6,572 nt of DNA from Desulfobacula sp. (lineage in GTDB: Bacteria > Desulfobacterota > Desulfobacteria > Desulfobacterales > Desulfobacteraceae): contig JAGLNZ010000334.1 of assembly GCA_023139225.1 (NCBI GenBank), forward strand, positions 1 through 6,572, in the 5' to 3' direction. Under the pieces are notes generated by a model. That model was given only the letters and a program-made list of their open reading frames with translations, was not told where the DNA came from and searched no databases. This document shows positions 6,554-6,572 of this stretch, piece by piece; the stretch's first letter is position 1, and every line of letters begins with the position of its first letter. The translations under genes were made by a program, and so were the position numbers.

Positions 6554-6560
6554 CCCTCCC
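6554..6560 (-). promoter_or_regulatory. Ribosome binding site fixing the kinase start
   Basis: On the - strand, GGGAGGG precedes the ATG at 6548-6546 by 5 bases. An in-frame TAG at 6569-6567 limits any upstream extension to a few codons, and the overlapping ATG at 6553 runs into a stop after six codons. Start at 6548 is therefore well supported. The promoter lies outside the window. Confidence 0.75.
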
Positions 6561-6572
6561 GGCTCTCTATGA

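Overview
The window (6572 bp) carries five protein-coding genes and essentially no non-coding space. Four lie on the + strand in a tight row: the 3' end of a BCCT-family transporter (1-371), a canonical-looking but shortened MttB-family methyltransferase (390-1715), a divergent MttB-family paralogue with a TPR-like N-terminal extension (1746-3200), and a complete BCCT transporter (3262-4818). Gaps of 18, 30 and 61 bp, each with a Shine-Dalgarno sequence, suggest one transcript that begins upstream of the window. A GAF-PAS histidine kinase gene (4785-6548) lies on the - strand and overlaps the end of the last transporter tail to tail by 34 bp.

How the genes probably work together: the complete BCCT protein keeps both aromatic-cage stretches that bind trimethylammonium groups in BetP, so it should import a quaternary amine such as glycine betaine, carnitine, proline betaine or choline. 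MttB-family proteins move a methyl group from methylated or quaternary amines to a cob(I)alamin-bearing corrinoid protein. The row therefore reads as an uptake and demethylation module with two importers flanking two methyltransferase-family proteins. Neither methyltransferase frame has an internal amber codon, so both are of the non-pyrrolysine (MtgB-like) class, which acts on quaternary amines rather than trimethylamine in characterised members. The cognate corrinoid protein, the corrinoid-to-THF methyltransferase and the reductive activator are not in this window. The kinase has no membrane segment and could sense a cytoplasmic signal; a link to the amine genes is inferred only from position.

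Organism: the gene content, the moderate base composition (richer in G+C at the left end, clearly A+T-rich in the 5' half of the kinase gene) and the kinase type with an insertion between its two dimerisation helices are most reminiscent of anaerobic Desulfobacterota (Desulfobacteraceae-like sulfate reducers). This is an impression from family knowledge, not a demonstrated assignment. I saw no tRNA, rRNA, CRISPR array, insertion sequence or convincing promoter or terminator.

The points most worth a second look are the missing C-terminal segment in the first methyltransferase, the TPR-like extension and lost core motifs of the second, and the paired transporter/paired methyltransferase layout.
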